Both the position numbers and the translations under genes were made by a program. From Cynocephalus volans (lineage: Eukaryota; Chordata; Mammalia; Dermoptera; Cynocephalidae): 64,000 bases of DNA. The notes under the pieces were generated by a model, which worked only from the letters and a program-made list of their open reading frames with translations, was not told the origin of the DNA and ran no database searches. Positions 1 through 11,345 of this stretch are shown in pieces. The stretch lies in the NCBI RefSeq assembly GCF_027409185.1, contig NC_084463.1, positions 43,874,407 to 43,938,406 of the forward strand, in the 5' to 3' direction. Positions within the stretch are counted from its first letter, which is position 1. Each line of letters begins with the position of its first letter.

Positions 1-2443
1 AACAGCTTGTAACTTTGCTTTACTTTGTGAATGTTCATGGTTGAAGTTCAAAATTGACCACGAAACCACCAAACACATGCACAGAGATGTAATCTAGGCA
101 AACTTATAAAAACCAGAGAGAGAGAAAAATCTCAAAAGTAGTCAGGGAAAATGAAATACATTACCTTCAAGAGATAAATATGGAGCTGGCCAGTTGGTTC
201 AGTTGGTTAGAGCACAGCAATATAACATCAAGGTCTTATATCCCTGTACCTGCCAGCTGCCTGCCCCATCCACCCCCCAAAAAAAGAAAAGAAAAAAAAG
301 ACAAATCATAAGAAAGATGGCTCAACAAAATATCAGAATCCCAAAGACAATGGTATATCATCCTCATGGTGCTGAAAAATAATTGTTTACCTAGAATTCT
401 ATATGTTAAACAAATATTCTTTAAAGGTGAGGGTAAAATGAATATATAACTAAACAATTACTGAAGTAATTAGAAACTAGTAAAACTTCCACTAGAAAGT
501 AATACAGAAGTTGTTCAGGTAGAAAGTGACTCGCAGTGGAAGCACAGAAATGCAGGAAGAAAAAATATATAAATCATATATATGCAATTATATAGTATCT
601 ATATAGTTGCGAGTACAATTATAATTGTAATAATTGTAGGAAACAAAACATATAAAATAAAGATTCAAAGCAATAATGGCATAAAAGTAAGGAGGGAGAT
701 TAAAGTACTGTATAGTTTTTGTATTTGAGAAGTGTTAAATACAAATTGTCAAATCAAAGATGTGTGCAATAATCCATAGTACAAAAAAATACATAGTAAA
801 AGGGTGCATATATAGTAAGTTAGAATGGAAATAATGATGAAAATACTGGAATAAACCAAAAGGAGTAAGAAAAGAGGAAAATAGAAGTAGAATCACAGAC
901 TAGGTGTAAAAATAGAAATATTAAGGAAGGAAATTCAAATCCAAAAATAAAAACATTTATATTGCATGTAAATTAACTAAATACAATGAAAAAGGGAAAC
1001 TTTATTTACCCACCTCAAAAAACCCACACAGAAGACAAACAACAAAAAGGGAAGGAACAAAAGATATCTAAAACATTCAAACAAAACTCAATTAAATGCC
1101 AGGACTAACTCAATACCTTTCAATAATAACTCTCAATGCAAATGTAATAAATTCCCCACTCAAAAAACACAGACTGACTGGATTAAAAAGCTAGATCCAA
1201 CTTATACTTGAAAAGACTCACCGCACCTGTAAAGACACACACAGACTAAGAGTGGAAGGATGGAAAAAGTTGTACCATGCAAATGCAAGCCAAAAACGAG
1301 CAAGAATATCTTCTCTTATATTGGATAAAACAGTATTTAAACCAAAAGCCATCAAAGAAACAAAGAAAGCTAGTATTTAATTATAGGGATGTATCCAGCA
1401 AGAAGACATACAAATCACAAATATATGCGCACCCAATATCAGAGTACCCACATTAGACCTAATGAAAGAGATAAACCCAAACAGGATAATGGCGGAGGAC
1501 TTGAACAACCCTCTCTCAACACTGAACAGATCATCTAGGCAAAAAAAGTAGTGGAGCAACGCAAGATTTGAAACACACTGTACACCAGTTGGATTGGCAG
1601 ATATCTACAGAACACTTCATCCAACAAGCACAGAATATACATTCTTCTCAGCACATTGAATATCCCTAGGATAGACCCCATGTTCAGTCGCAAATCAAGT
1701 CTCCACAGACTTTCAAAAATTGAAGTTATCTGAAGTAACTACTCAGACCACAACAGATTAAAATGAGAAATCAATAACAAGTGAAACTCTGGAAAACATA
1801 CATGGAAACTAAACAGCATGCTCCTGAAAGACGTATGGTACAAGGAGAAATTAAACAGGAAATCAAAAAATTTCTTGAAACCAATGAAAAAGACACATCA
1901 TACCAAAAAATGTGGGATACTGTTAAGAGACAAGTTTATCACAATAAACAACCTAACACTACATCTCAAAGAACTAGAAAAACAAGAACGATCCAATCCC
2001 AGTTAGTTGATGAAAAGAAATAATGAACATCAGAGCAGATGTTCATTGAATTAAATAGAAGCCCAAAAAACAATATGAAATATCAATGAAACAAAATGTT
2101 GGATTTTTCAAAAGATAAAACAAACTACTAGCTAGGCTAACTCAAAAAAAATAAAAAATAAAAGACTCAAAAATTAGAAAGGAAAAATTACAACTGATAC
2201 CAAAGAAACACAAAGAATCATTAGAGACTATAACAGCCATACACCAACAAAACTGAAAACCTAGAGAAAAAGGATAAATTTCTGGGCACACACAAACTAC
2301 CAAAGACTGAACCAAGACGACGCAGAAAACCGAAACAGTCCAATAACAAGCAACAAAACTGAAGCAGTAATTAGCAGTCTCTAGAAAGAAAGGCCTAGGA
2401 CCAGATGGCCTTACTGCAGAAGCCTACTAAGCCTTTAAAGATG
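1..2443 (+). mobile_element. Old L1 LINE, 5' segment (ORF1 end to ORF2 reverse-transcriptase start)
   Basis: The A-rich plus strand carries L1 landmarks in order: the ORF1 to inter-ORF stretch near 90-450, the ORF2 endonuclease region near 1380-1780 (GTLILG-type and 'FNSPLST'-like remnants), and the start of the RT domain near 2330-2440 with a decayed 'KSPGPDG' motif. All reading frames are broken by stops and indels, so this copy is dead. The same L1 continues at 4508 after an inserted RAB12 retrocopy. A tRNA-derived SINE sits inside at 184-300. Confidence 0.85.
184..300 (+). mobile_element. tRNA-Ile-derived SINE (CYN-like monomer)
   Basis: The head reads 'ctggccagttggttcagttg' followed by 'gttagagcaca' and ends in an A-rich tail 'aaaaaaagaaaag'. 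The A-box/B-box layout follows tRNA-Ile(AAU). It lies inside an L1. It is a SINE rather than a tRNA gene because the acceptor stem and anticodon loop are degenerate and it has an A tail. Confidence 0.8.
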
Positions 2444-4507
2444 CATTCAGGCCTGAGCTTCTTGCCCCTCCTCGTCCGGGATGCTGCTGCAGCTGCTGCA
2501 GAGCAGTTGCTTACCTTCCTCCTCTCTCGGCAGCGTCGGTGGCGACCACGGCGCGTGGAGCCAGTGGGTGGCACAGCTGCAGCTTGGAGCCCGTTGGACG
2601 CCAGGGCCTCTGGGGGGTGGACCGGGGGTGGAGGTGGCCTGGGCATGAGCTTCCCGGCGCTGTTGGGTGGCCAGGCCCGCCCGAGGAAGCAGGCCCCCAG
2701 GCAGGCTGACTTCAAGCTGCAGATCATCATCATGGCTCCCGCGGCATGGGCAAGACCAGCCTGATGGAGCGCTGCAGCGATGATACCTTCTGCGAGGCCT
2801 TCCGCGAAGCCTGCAAGTCCACCATGGGTGTTGACTTTAAAATCAAAACTGTAGAGCTAAGAGGAAAGAAAATTAGATTACAGATCTGGGACACAGAGGG
2901 TCAGGAGAGATTCAACAGCACTACCTCAGCTTATTACAGCACTGCCAAGGGGATCATATTAGTACGTGATATCACAAAGGAAACATTTGATGATTTCCCA
3001 AAATGGATGAACATGATTGATAAATATGCTTCAGAAGATGCAGAACTTCTCTTACTTGGAAATAAGTTGGACTGTGAAATGGACAGAGAAATCACCAGAC
3101 AGCAGAGTGAAAAGTTTGCACAGCAGATCACAGGCATGCCATTCTGTGAAGCACGTGCCAAGGATAACTCCAACGTGAAGGAGTATTTCTGAAACTCATC
3201 GATGACATTCTGAAAAACATGCCTCTGGATATTTTAAGGAATGAGTTGTCCAATAGCATCCTCTCATTACAAGAGCCCGAAGTGTCCCCAGAACTGCCTC
3301 CACCATCACCACATGTTGGGTGCTGTTGATTTGCTACTTTGGAGACAAAGTGGAAACAATTCCTGGGAGAGAGGAAAGTTCTATTCTGCACTACAATCAT
3401 TTTGAGAATTTCTTTTCCCACTTTGTAATCCAAGTCAGAGCTATACGTGAACTTGTAAATGCGCAAATATGCAATCCTGGGTAATTTTTGTTTCTTTTTG
3501 TTTTTTAAAAGACGTGACTGGTAAGGGAATCTTAACCCTTGACTTTGTTGTCAGCACCACTGTCTCCCAAGTGAGCCATGGGCCGGCCCAAGTTCTGGTT
3601 TTAAATTACATATTTCCCTCCAAATTATTACATTTCATTCATCACTCCAGTGTCTAGTGTACATACACTGGGAAACTCAGTACTTCTAATATGAAGAGTG
3701 GGAGAAATAGAAGATATAACGATTCTTGAAATAAATAATAGTCCTTGTTAATCATATTATCAGGACAGAAGATACTCTGAAAAGAGAACATGGTGCTCTG
3801 CTTATTGTTCTAAAAAAATTTTGTAATAATAAAGACTTTTTGGGAAAAAAAGCTATCTTAAGTGTTTTTTCTTTATTCACAATATATTATCCCCAGCAGT
3901 AGCATCTTTGAAGTATTGGAGTATTTCTGCCACAAAGCACAGTTTCATTCACAGCCATCACTGAAGATTATTTATTAATATGATGTAATGGTAGAATATT
4001 ACTAGTTAGAGGGATGGATTGACTTGGTCCTAAAGCCCAGAATCTCTCTCACTGGTCCTAATGGAGGTACCCTATGCTTTTAGGAACTACAAAGATTCAT
4101 AAAAGAAAGAGGTTTTTGAAACTATAGAAAAAGATTTTCAAGTTTTAAGGAAATATACTTTGCTATATCAAAAAACATACATGTATTTGCCTAAACATTC
4201 TGTACATTTGTAATGATAAAGTTTCTCCCCTTTATGGTGAAGCTTATTCCTATTAAGTCTAGACTGTGTTCAGTTTTCTTTGGGGGGGGGGGTAAAAGGA
4301 GAGGTCTGATAACAAATTTGTAAACTCTATCTTTGGTATATCTTTTATGAAACTGCACTGTTTTGTGTAGTCAAGGTAAATAAGTAACTATGTATTTGAA
4401 TACCTTGGTGTTTCTCAAGTATTGTGGTATGAAGCATTGTGGTCTTTCTACACTAACAAAGTGCAAATAAAATTTTGTATTTCTGAAAAAAAAGAAAAAA
4501 GAAAAAG
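2444..4507 (+). pseudogene. RAB12: RAB12 processed pseudogene (retrocopy inside an L1)
   Basis: The sequence reads as an intronless RAB12 mRNA copy: GC-rich 5' UTR, coding remnant about 2594-3329, long 3' UTR and a decayed A tail ending at 4507. Rab landmarks are the P-loop region GKTSLMER, the switch II segment 'WDTEGQERF' (family WDTAGQERF, so the Ala is replaced by Glu), the NKLD guanine-binding motif and the terminal CC prenylation site just before a TGA at 3327. It is dead: the start codon is TTG at about 2594, one base is missing before the P-loop (about 2732), a 12-base insertion adds FREA after CEA, and a one-base loss near 3185 gives a premature stop. The target-site duplication 'taaagatg' flanks it at 2436-2443 and 4508-4515, showing L1-mediated insertion. 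Confidence 0.92.
3500..3592 (-). mobile_element. tRNA-Ile-derived SINE (antisense) in the RAB12 pseudogene 3' UTR
   Basis: Antisense SINE with 'gactggtaagggaatcttaa' at the low-coordinate side and 'caagtgagccatgggccggc' at the other. It is younger than the RAB12 retrocopy it interrupts. Confidence 0.75.
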
Positions 4508-6597
4508 TAAAGATGAATTAACACCAATTCCCTTCCAACTATTCCAAAAAGGTGAAATAGATGCTATTCTCAAAAAATCATTCTATGGTGCCAGCATCAT
4601 TTTGACACTAAAACCAGAAAAACATGCAGCAGAAAAAGAAAACAACAGGCCAATATCTTTGATGAACAAAAAGACCCAATAATCATCAACAAAATGCTAC
4701 CCATCAGAATACAGCAACACATAAAAAAACTTATACAGCATGACCAAGTGGGATTCATCCCAGAGTGACAAGGATGGTTCCACATATACAAGTCTATAAA
4801 TGTGATAAACCATAGCAACAAAAACAGAGACAAAAACCATATGATTATCTCAATGTGTGCAGAAAACATTTGACAAAATTCAACATCCCTTCATGATAAT
4901 GGATCTCAGTAAATTGGGTATATAAAGAGAGTATCTCAATACAACAAACCCACTGCCAGTAAAAGCCATATACAACAAACCCACCACCAATATCACTCTG
5001 AATGGGGAAAAACTAAAAGATTTTTGCTTAATAACAGGAACAAGGAAAGGATGCCCACTCTCACCACTCCTATTTAACAGAGCATTGGAATTAGCCAGAG
5101 CAATCAAGTAAGAGAAAGAAATAAAGGGCATCCAGACTGGAAAACATGAAGTCAAACTGGCCCTGTTGGCAAATGACATGATCATATATATAGGAAAACC
5201 TAAGGACTACCAAAAAACTCTCAAAGCTAATTAACAATTTCAGTAATGTGCAGGATACAAAATCAACACCCCAAAATTAGTAGCATTTTTATTCTCCAAT
5301 AATGAACTAGCAGAAAAATAAATTAAGTAAACCTATTCTCAATAGTCACCAAGAAAATAAAATACCTAGGAATCAGTTCCACCGAGGTTAAAGATCTCTA
5401 CAGAGAAGAAACTACAAATCACTATTGAAAGATATTAAAGATAACACAAAATTGTGCAAAGTCATTCCATGCTCTTAGAAGAAACAACGTAGTAAAAATG
5501 TCCATAATAGCCAAAGTGATCTTCAGATTCAATGCAATCCCCATCGAATATGAAAAACATTCTTCATAGAAATAGAAAAACAAACAAACAAAAAACCCCC
5601 CAAAACCCCAAAACCCTGACAGTCATATTGAACAATAAAAGATCCTGGATAGCCAAAACAATCATGAGCTAAATAAATAAAGCAGGTGGCATAATACTAC
5701 CTGACTTCAAATTACACTATAAATCTCTAGCAGCCAAAACAGCAGGATACTGCCATAAAAAGACACTTGGACCAAAGGAACAGAATAGAGAACCCAGAAA
5801 TCAACCCACACATGCTTACAAGTCAACTGATCTTTCACAAACGCACCAAGAACATACATTAAAGAAAATACCACCTATTCAATAAATGGTGCTGGGAAAA
5901 CTGGACATCCACATGTAAAAGAAACTAGACTCATAAATCTTGCCACATACCAAAACAACTCAAAATTCATTAAAGACTTAAATACCTGTTTTGAAAATAT
6001 AAAACTACTAAAACAAAACACAGGGAAGCATTTCAAAAAGTAGGAGTGAGCAAAGACTTTATGAAGAAGACCCCCAAAGCACAACCATTAAGAGAAAAAC
6101 GTAAATTCATTGTATTATACATAACTAAAAAGATTCTGCACAGCAAATAAATCAACAGTAAAAAAGCCTAGAAAATGGGAGAAACAATTTGCTAACTATA
6201 CATCTGACACGGTATTAATATCCACAATATACAATAAACTCAAATAAGTACACGTTAAAGAAAAAACCAAATAACCTGGTTCAAAAATGAGCAAATGAGC
6301 AGAAACACTTTTTTAAAGGAAGACATACAAATCCAACAGGTACTTCAAACAATGCTCAATCAACATCACTTATTTAGGAAATGCAAATTAAAACCATGTT
6401 GAAATATCATCTCAGCCCAATTAAATGGATTATGATAAAATAGAATATAAAATGCCAGGGAGTATGCAGAGAAATGTGTACTCTTCTACACCGTTGTGGG
6501 ACTACAAATAAGTATAGCCACTATGGGACGCAGTATAGAGGTTTATCAAATAGTTACAGATTTAACACAGGATTCAGTAATCCCACATCTGGGTACG
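4508..6597 (+). mobile_element. Old L1 LINE, 3' segment (ORF2 RT to C-terminus)
   Basis: This continues the L1 interrupted at 2443. It shows RT-domain DNA (the region encoding 'FADD', near 5165-5190, is degraded), then the ORF2 C-terminal region up to about 6590. The expected 3' UTR and poly(A) are missing: homology stops abruptly at 'cccacatctgggta', where a GC-rich VNTR begins. Numerous stops and frameshifts are present. Confidence 0.85.
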
Positions 6598-7765
6598 CCC
6601 CGGCCCGCCGCTCTCCGCTGCTCGCTGCAGGGATGGGAGAAGCCGGCGGTACCCCGATACCAGCGCCGCGGCCCGCCACTCTCCACGCCCTGGCCTGCCG
6701 CTCTCCGCTGCTCGGCACAGGGATGGGAGAAGCGGGCGGTACCCCGAAACCGGCGCCCAGGCCCGCCGCTCTCCACGCTCTGGCCCGCCGCTTTCTGCAG
6801 GGATGGGAGAAGCCACCGGTACCCCGATACCGGCGCCCCAGCCCGCAACTCTACACGCCCCGGCCCGCCGCTCTCCGCTACTCGGCGCAGGGATAGGAGA
6901 AGCCAGCGGTACCCTGACAGCGGCGCCCCGGGCCCGACGCTCTCCATGCCCCGGCCCGCCGCTGTCAAGGATCCGGCCCGCCGCTCTCCTCTGCTCGGCG
7001 CAGGGATGGGAGAAGCCAGCGGTACCACGATACCGGCGCACCGGCCCACCACTCTCCACACCCGGACCGCCGTTCTCCATGCCGGGGCCGCCGCTCTCCA
7101 CGCCCTGGCCTGCCTCTCTCCGCTGCTCGGCGCAGGAATGGGAGAAGCCGGTGGTACCCCGATACCGGTGCCCAAGACCCGACACTCTTCACGACCTGGC
7201 CCACCGCTTTCCGCAGGGATGGGAGAAGCCGGCGGTACCCCAATACAGGTGTCCCGGCCCGCCGCTCTCCACACCCGGCCCGCCGCTCTCCACGCCCGGA
7301 CCCGCCGCACTCCGCTGCTCGGCTCAGGGATGGGACAAGCCAGCGGTACCCCGAAACCAGCGCCCCAGACCCGACGCTCTTCACGACCTGGCCCGCCGCT
7401 TTCCGCAGGGATGGGAAGAGCCGGCGGTACCCCAATACCGGTGCCCCGGCCCGCCGCTCTCCACACCCGGACCGCCGCTCTCCATGCCGGGCCCACCGCT
7501 CTCCGCTGCTCGACTCAGGGATGGGACAAGCCAGCGGTACCCCGAAACCAGCGCCCCAGACCCAACGCTCTTCACGACCTGGCCCGCCGCAAGGATGGGA
7601 AGAGCCGGCGGTACCCCAATACCGGTGCCCCGGCCCGCCGCTCTCCATGCCCGGGCCCCGTCGCTCTCCGCTGCTCAATGCAGGGATGGGAGAAGCCGGC
7701 GGTACCCCGACACAGGCGCCCCGGGCCTATCGCTCTCCACGCCCCGGGGCTCACAATAAACGGGG
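6598..7765. repeat. GC-rich VNTR, about 12 units of roughly 70-110 bp
   Basis: The core motif 'gggatgggagaagccggcgg' recurs near 6650, 6720, 6800, 6890, 7003, 7136, 7218, 7327, 7410, 7519, 7592 and 7683, separated by 'taccccgataccggcgcccc' and one to three copies of 'cggcccgccgctctccacgc'. Many unit lengths are near a multiple of three and the sequence is CpG-rich, so long open frames exist on both strands (428 codons plus, 316 codons minus). These are almost certainly by-products of repeat composition. It sits abruptly between two L1 fragments. No known satellite or retroelement was recognised. Confidence 0.85.
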
Positions 7766-7773
7766 AGACTCAC

Positions 7774-8004
7774 CAGGCCTGAGACTTCCAAAGAGAACGG
7801 AGAAGCGCGTGGACCCAGCAAAGTTCTCCACCTCGGGGATACCTGCTTCTTTTCTTCGGACACATCTGCGGACCAGCTTTTCAAGTTGGGTTTCTCAACT
7901 TCTTGTTCTGGAACTGGCGAAGACACCTCGGGGAAACCAGCACAGACGAGCGAAGACCAGACATAGAGATCACCCTTCCATCCAGCTCCATAGAAGAGAA
8001 AATG
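7774..8004 (-). other. Putative first exon ending in a strong splice donor
   Basis: On the minus strand, downstream of the promoter-like block at 8027-8132, the sequence runs to 'aggcctg|gtgagt' (last exon base 7774), a near-consensus 5' splice site. The first ATG at 7991 opens only a 36-codon frame. Another frame (roughly 7926 to 7774) is open but has no in-frame ATG at its beginning. I do not recognise a protein. The VNTR would lie in the first intron. It could equally be a retroelement 5' UTR. Confidence 0.3.
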
Positions 8005-8026
8005 CCCAGCGTGGCCTTGTTCGGCG

Positions 8027-8132
8027 TATTTATAGACCCTGTATTCAAATGAGGGCTCCTGGAAGACGCGATCTGATTGAACCGTGTAGACAAGCCCTGA
8101 TTGGATAGTTTCACTGCGTTACCAACCAATCA
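8027..8132 (-). promoter_or_regulatory. Histone H2B-like promoter block (CCAAT boxes, octamer-like site, TATA box)
   Basis: Read on the minus strand it has CCAAT-type sites at 8124-8132 (inverted) and 8097-8104, a third relative 'caatcag' near 8073, an octamer-like 'atttgaat' at 8043-8050 (consensus ATTTGCAT, one mismatch), and TATAAATA at 8027-8034. Order and spacing resemble replication-dependent H2B promoters, which combine CCAAT, octamer and TATA. No histone coding sequence follows, so the owner of this promoter is unknown. Confidence 0.5.
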
Positions 8133-8234
8133 GAAAACAAAAGATGAAGAGGCTCCACCAAGGGTACTTTCAGTTTGGGTGCCTGTGTTTTTATGGAGGT
8201 CATTGTCATGACCCTGAAAGAAAACGTCAAGATG

Positions 8235-9425
8235 ATTAAGCTGTTACTGCCCATCCCCACCTCCACCCAACAACTAGCAACCTGCCATATGCTTTCTGGC
8301 TCTGTGGATTTCCTCATTCTGCAGATTTCATAAAAGTAAGTGATCTTTGGTGTCTGGCCTCTTTCACTTTGTAAGATGTTTTTGTGTTACAGTGATCGTC
8401 AGTACTTCATTTATTTCTGTCTAAATAACATTAAATATATATGGATATGCATGTGTATGAGGGAACTTCAAAAAGTTCAAGGAAATATTTGTATGATCTT
8501 TTAATTCTATTTTTCCATGAACTTTTTTGAAGTACCCTCATGTATATATCTGTAAGTATTTATATTTACCATCCATTTTTCAGTGTTTATCCATTTATTA
8601 GTTGATAGAAATTTAGGTTGTTTATATCATTTGGCTAATGCAAATATTGCTGATATACCACTAATTATACATATTGTAACATTATGTAGAGAGATATTTA
8701 CGTATCCATTTATTAATCCGATATGCATAAATTTACTGAAAACTATCCATAATTATCTTATTCGTTTTCCAACGTTTATGCACATATCAGTTCATGAGCA
8801 TTTGGGGTTTTTTTCACCATTTGGCATTTGTGAGTAGTGCTGTTGTGAACATTTTTTTACAAATATTTGTCTGTTTCAATTTTTTCAGAGTAGGGGATGC
8901 AATTCCTGGGTCATATGGTAATTCTATGTTTAATTTCTTGGAAAACCGTCAAACTTTTCCACAAATGCTGAATTATTTTCCATTCCCCCAGCAATATATG
9001 AGAGTTCTGATATCTACACATCCTTTTGAACAAATTATTCCCATCTTACTGAGTGTGAAGTGGTATCCTGCTGTGTTTGATTTGTATTTTTCTGATGATT
9101 AATGATGTTGACATCTTGTCATGTGCTTTTTAGCCACTTGTATATCTTCTTGGGAGAAATGTCTGTTGAAGTAATTTAGCCATTTTAAGGTCGGGTTGGC
9201 CTTTTAAACTATTGAGTTGTCAGAGTCTTTAGCATATTCTAAATACTAGACTCTTATAAGACACATGATTTTCAGATAGTTTCTCCTATTCTCTAAGTTT
9301 TCTTCTCGACTTCTTGAGAATGACTTCTAATGCACAAAAGTTTGAAAATTTGATGAGGCCCAATTTATCTATTTTCCTTCTGTTGCTTGTGCATTTGTTG
9401 TCATATCTAAAAATCCATGGAGCTG
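8235..9425 (-). mobile_element. Old L1 (L1M-like) 3' end, antisense
   Basis: The antisense L1 3' UTR begins near 8235-8380 ('tctggcctctttcactttgt') and runs to the ORF2 C-terminal region around 9340-9420 ('gatgaggcccaatttatcta'). It is highly diverged and interrupted by a mariner-type hairpin element at 8458-8540. It lies downstream of the TRIM17 exon, presumably in the next intron. Confidence 0.8.
8458..8540. mobile_element. Mariner-type MITE (83-bp hairpin)
   Basis: The left end 'tgagggaacttcaaaaagtt' and the right end 'aacttttttgaagtaccctc' are inverted repeats, with TA dinucleotides close outside each end. The whole element folds on itself. Related copies lie at about 42945-43016 and 50660-50849. 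Confidence 0.75.
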
Positions 9426-9464
9426 TTGGCTATGAGGCCAATGGTCTGCCCTGACTAATAAACC

Positions 9465-9651
9465 ACCCCCACCCCGACACACACACATGCAGTCTGACGT
9501 CCTTGTCCCTCTGGACACCCCGCCCCAGTCTCTGACAAAGGCCCACCTTGTCCCCCTGGACACCCCCTCCATGGTTTCTGACTCTGACCCACCTTGTACT
9601 CCTGGATGCTCCCTTCCCAGTCTCTGATGGGGGCCACCTTGTCCCTAGACA
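9465..9651. repeat. Minisatellite beginning at the TRIM17 splice donor
   Basis: About four degenerate units of roughly 45-50 bp. On the minus strand each contains 'gacaaggtgggc' and 'tcagagactgggg' plus 'gtgtccagggg'. One unit (9581-9602) carries 'ccaggagtacaaggtgggtc', a second copy of the exon end joined to a better donor (AAG|GTGGGT) than the one directly after the exon. Confidence 0.75.
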
Positions 9652-10085
9652 CTTGTACTCCTGCACGGCCTCCCCGGCGGGCACCACCATATGCAGCCAG
9701 TGCTTCTGCGACTCCCTGCAGACCACGCAGATGGGGCTCTGGTCCTCCTGGCAGAAGAGCTTGAGGGGCTCCTGGTGCACCTGGCACAGGTCCTGCTTCT
9801 GGAGGCCCAGGTGCTGGCGTGCCATCTCGGCCACCTTGGCGAGCAGGCGGTTGGACTGCATGTTCCACTGCGGAGACATCTCCCTGCACTCAGGGCAGGA
9901 GAAGGAACCCTTCTGCTTCCTCTGCCCCTTCTTGCCTTTTGCCTTCTCCCAGCTTAGGCAGATGCAGTCACGGCAGAAGTTGTGGCCACAGGAGGTCATC
10001 ACGGGGTCCCTGAAGTAGTCCAGGCAGATGGAGCAAGTGGCTTCCTCTTGCAGCTTTCTGGCAAGTTCCACAGCATCCATGGCTC
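9652..10085 (-). CDS. TRIM17: TRIM17, first coding exon (RING and B-box 2)
   Basis: TRIM17 is a RING-type E3 ubiquitin ligase. Translation from the ATG at 10080 gives 143 residues to the end of the exon. The RING has C16, C19, C31, H33, C36, C39, C62 and C65, and the B-box has C99, H102, C110, D113, C118, C121, H127 and H130, so every zinc ligand is present. The N-terminus [20 protein letters not shown] matches remembered human TRIM17 apart from M-E to M-D. A pyrimidine-rich acceptor ending 'ctccccag' precedes the exon (first base 10085). The exon appears to end at AAG (9652), but the next bases are TGTCTAGG. A GT donor would have to be AA|GTGTCT, or the donor may have moved into the adjacent minisatellite. 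The coiled-coil and PRY-SPRY exons were not found at 1-9650, so they lie outside the window or are lost. The H3 gene 16.6 kb away on the same strand supports the orthology. Confidence 0.9.
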
Positions 10086-10129
10086 CTGGGGAGACACAAG
10101 GCAAGAGTTTCCGCTTTGAGCAACCCCCA

Positions 10130-10760
10130 GAGAGAGGCTGGGCTAAGTGGTCCCCTCATGTTCCTGGAGCTCTGGGCTCGCTCCCTGGCAACGAGCAGGC
10201 TTCCTCTGTGGCCTCCTGCTGGAGGCGAGAACTAAAACTGGGGTCCACTTAGGGGGTGCGTAGCTGTCATTTTTAGCCTTGCCAGTGACAGAGGCACAAA
10301 TGCCTCTCTGGAAACTACAAAGACCCTCCATGACCAAAGGCTAACCAGGACCCTCTGGCCCATGAATTCTGGACCCTTCCTTGTTCTGTCCTTGGCCTGC
10401 CCAGCCCAGTCTTCACAGAGAATCCTAAGCCACCCCCACCTCGATATCTGATCAAGTCCTCACCCCCACCTTTGACATCTAAGCCCCTGACCTTCCTGTT
10501 AGGCCAGTTTCACCAAAAGCCTCCTACCCTTGAAGTCCCTCTCAGTTATTTCCATCCACGGACCCCAGCTGTCTGTGCTGGGTTCAGAGCCCCAACTCTT
10601 CCCCAGGGTGACATCCCCATTGCAAAAAGCTTCAATTGTGAGCCTTTTAACAAGTGCCAGAATAATTTTTTCGTTAACAAAGCCCCTTTAAAACCAAGGA
10701 AAAGCAGACTTTAAGAAGAAAAAGATGTCTTCCATTAGGGAGTGAAGAGCAGTTTGGAAA
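10130..10760. other. Unique sequence upstream of the TRIM17 coding exon
   Basis: Moderately GC-rich, no repeat recognised and no convincing exon. It is probably the TRIM17 5' intron. Confidence 0.4.
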
Positions 10761-10764
10761 AGAC

Positions 10765-11345
10765 ATGCTCTGTGTGTGTGTACACACACATATACATACA
10801 CATGCATGCACACGGTAATACATGTGTGTACATGGACAAACACGTATACACACACATGCATGCATAAACATGGGTACTCAGAAACACCCATGCTTAAAAA
10901 TATACACAGGTGCACACACATGCACAACATGTACACAATTACAAAGCACATGTAGACACAAATATACATAAATATGCATACATGCAAATGCACAAACACG
11001 TACTCAGCCATGCACAAACACATTTACACAGAGAAACACATGTAAACACACACAGGCACACACATAAACATGCATGCACATACACACTGGCCCACACACA
11101 AACTCACACAGACATGCACAGGCACACACACACATAAACGTGCATGCACATACACACTGGCCCACCCACAGACTCACAGAGACATGCACAGGCACACACA
11201 CACATAAACGTGCATGCACATACACACTGGCCCACACACAGACTCACACAGACATACACAGGCACACACACATAAACGTGCATGCACATACACACTGGCC
11301 CACACACAAACTCACACAGACATGCACAGGCACACACATGCGAGC
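10765..11345. repeat. CA-rich microsatellite and 70-bp minisatellite
   Basis: The left part (10765-11060) is irregular CA/CATG repeat. The right part has four units of 68-71 bp marked by 'cacatacacactggcccaca' with 'actggccca' at about 11085, 11156, 11226 and 11294. Cys/His-rich frames here are by-products of the repeat. Confidence 0.9.

Noticed and set aside
2746-3192. Functional Rab GTPase gene
   Set aside because: Truncated at both ends by frameshifts, lost start codon, TSD and A tail show a processed pseudogene.
6496-7782. 428-codon plus-strand frame and 316-codon minus-strand frame as protein genes
   Set aside because: They follow the VNTR units in several phases on both strands at once; composition is Pro/Arg/Ala/Gly-only repeat and no family is recognisable.
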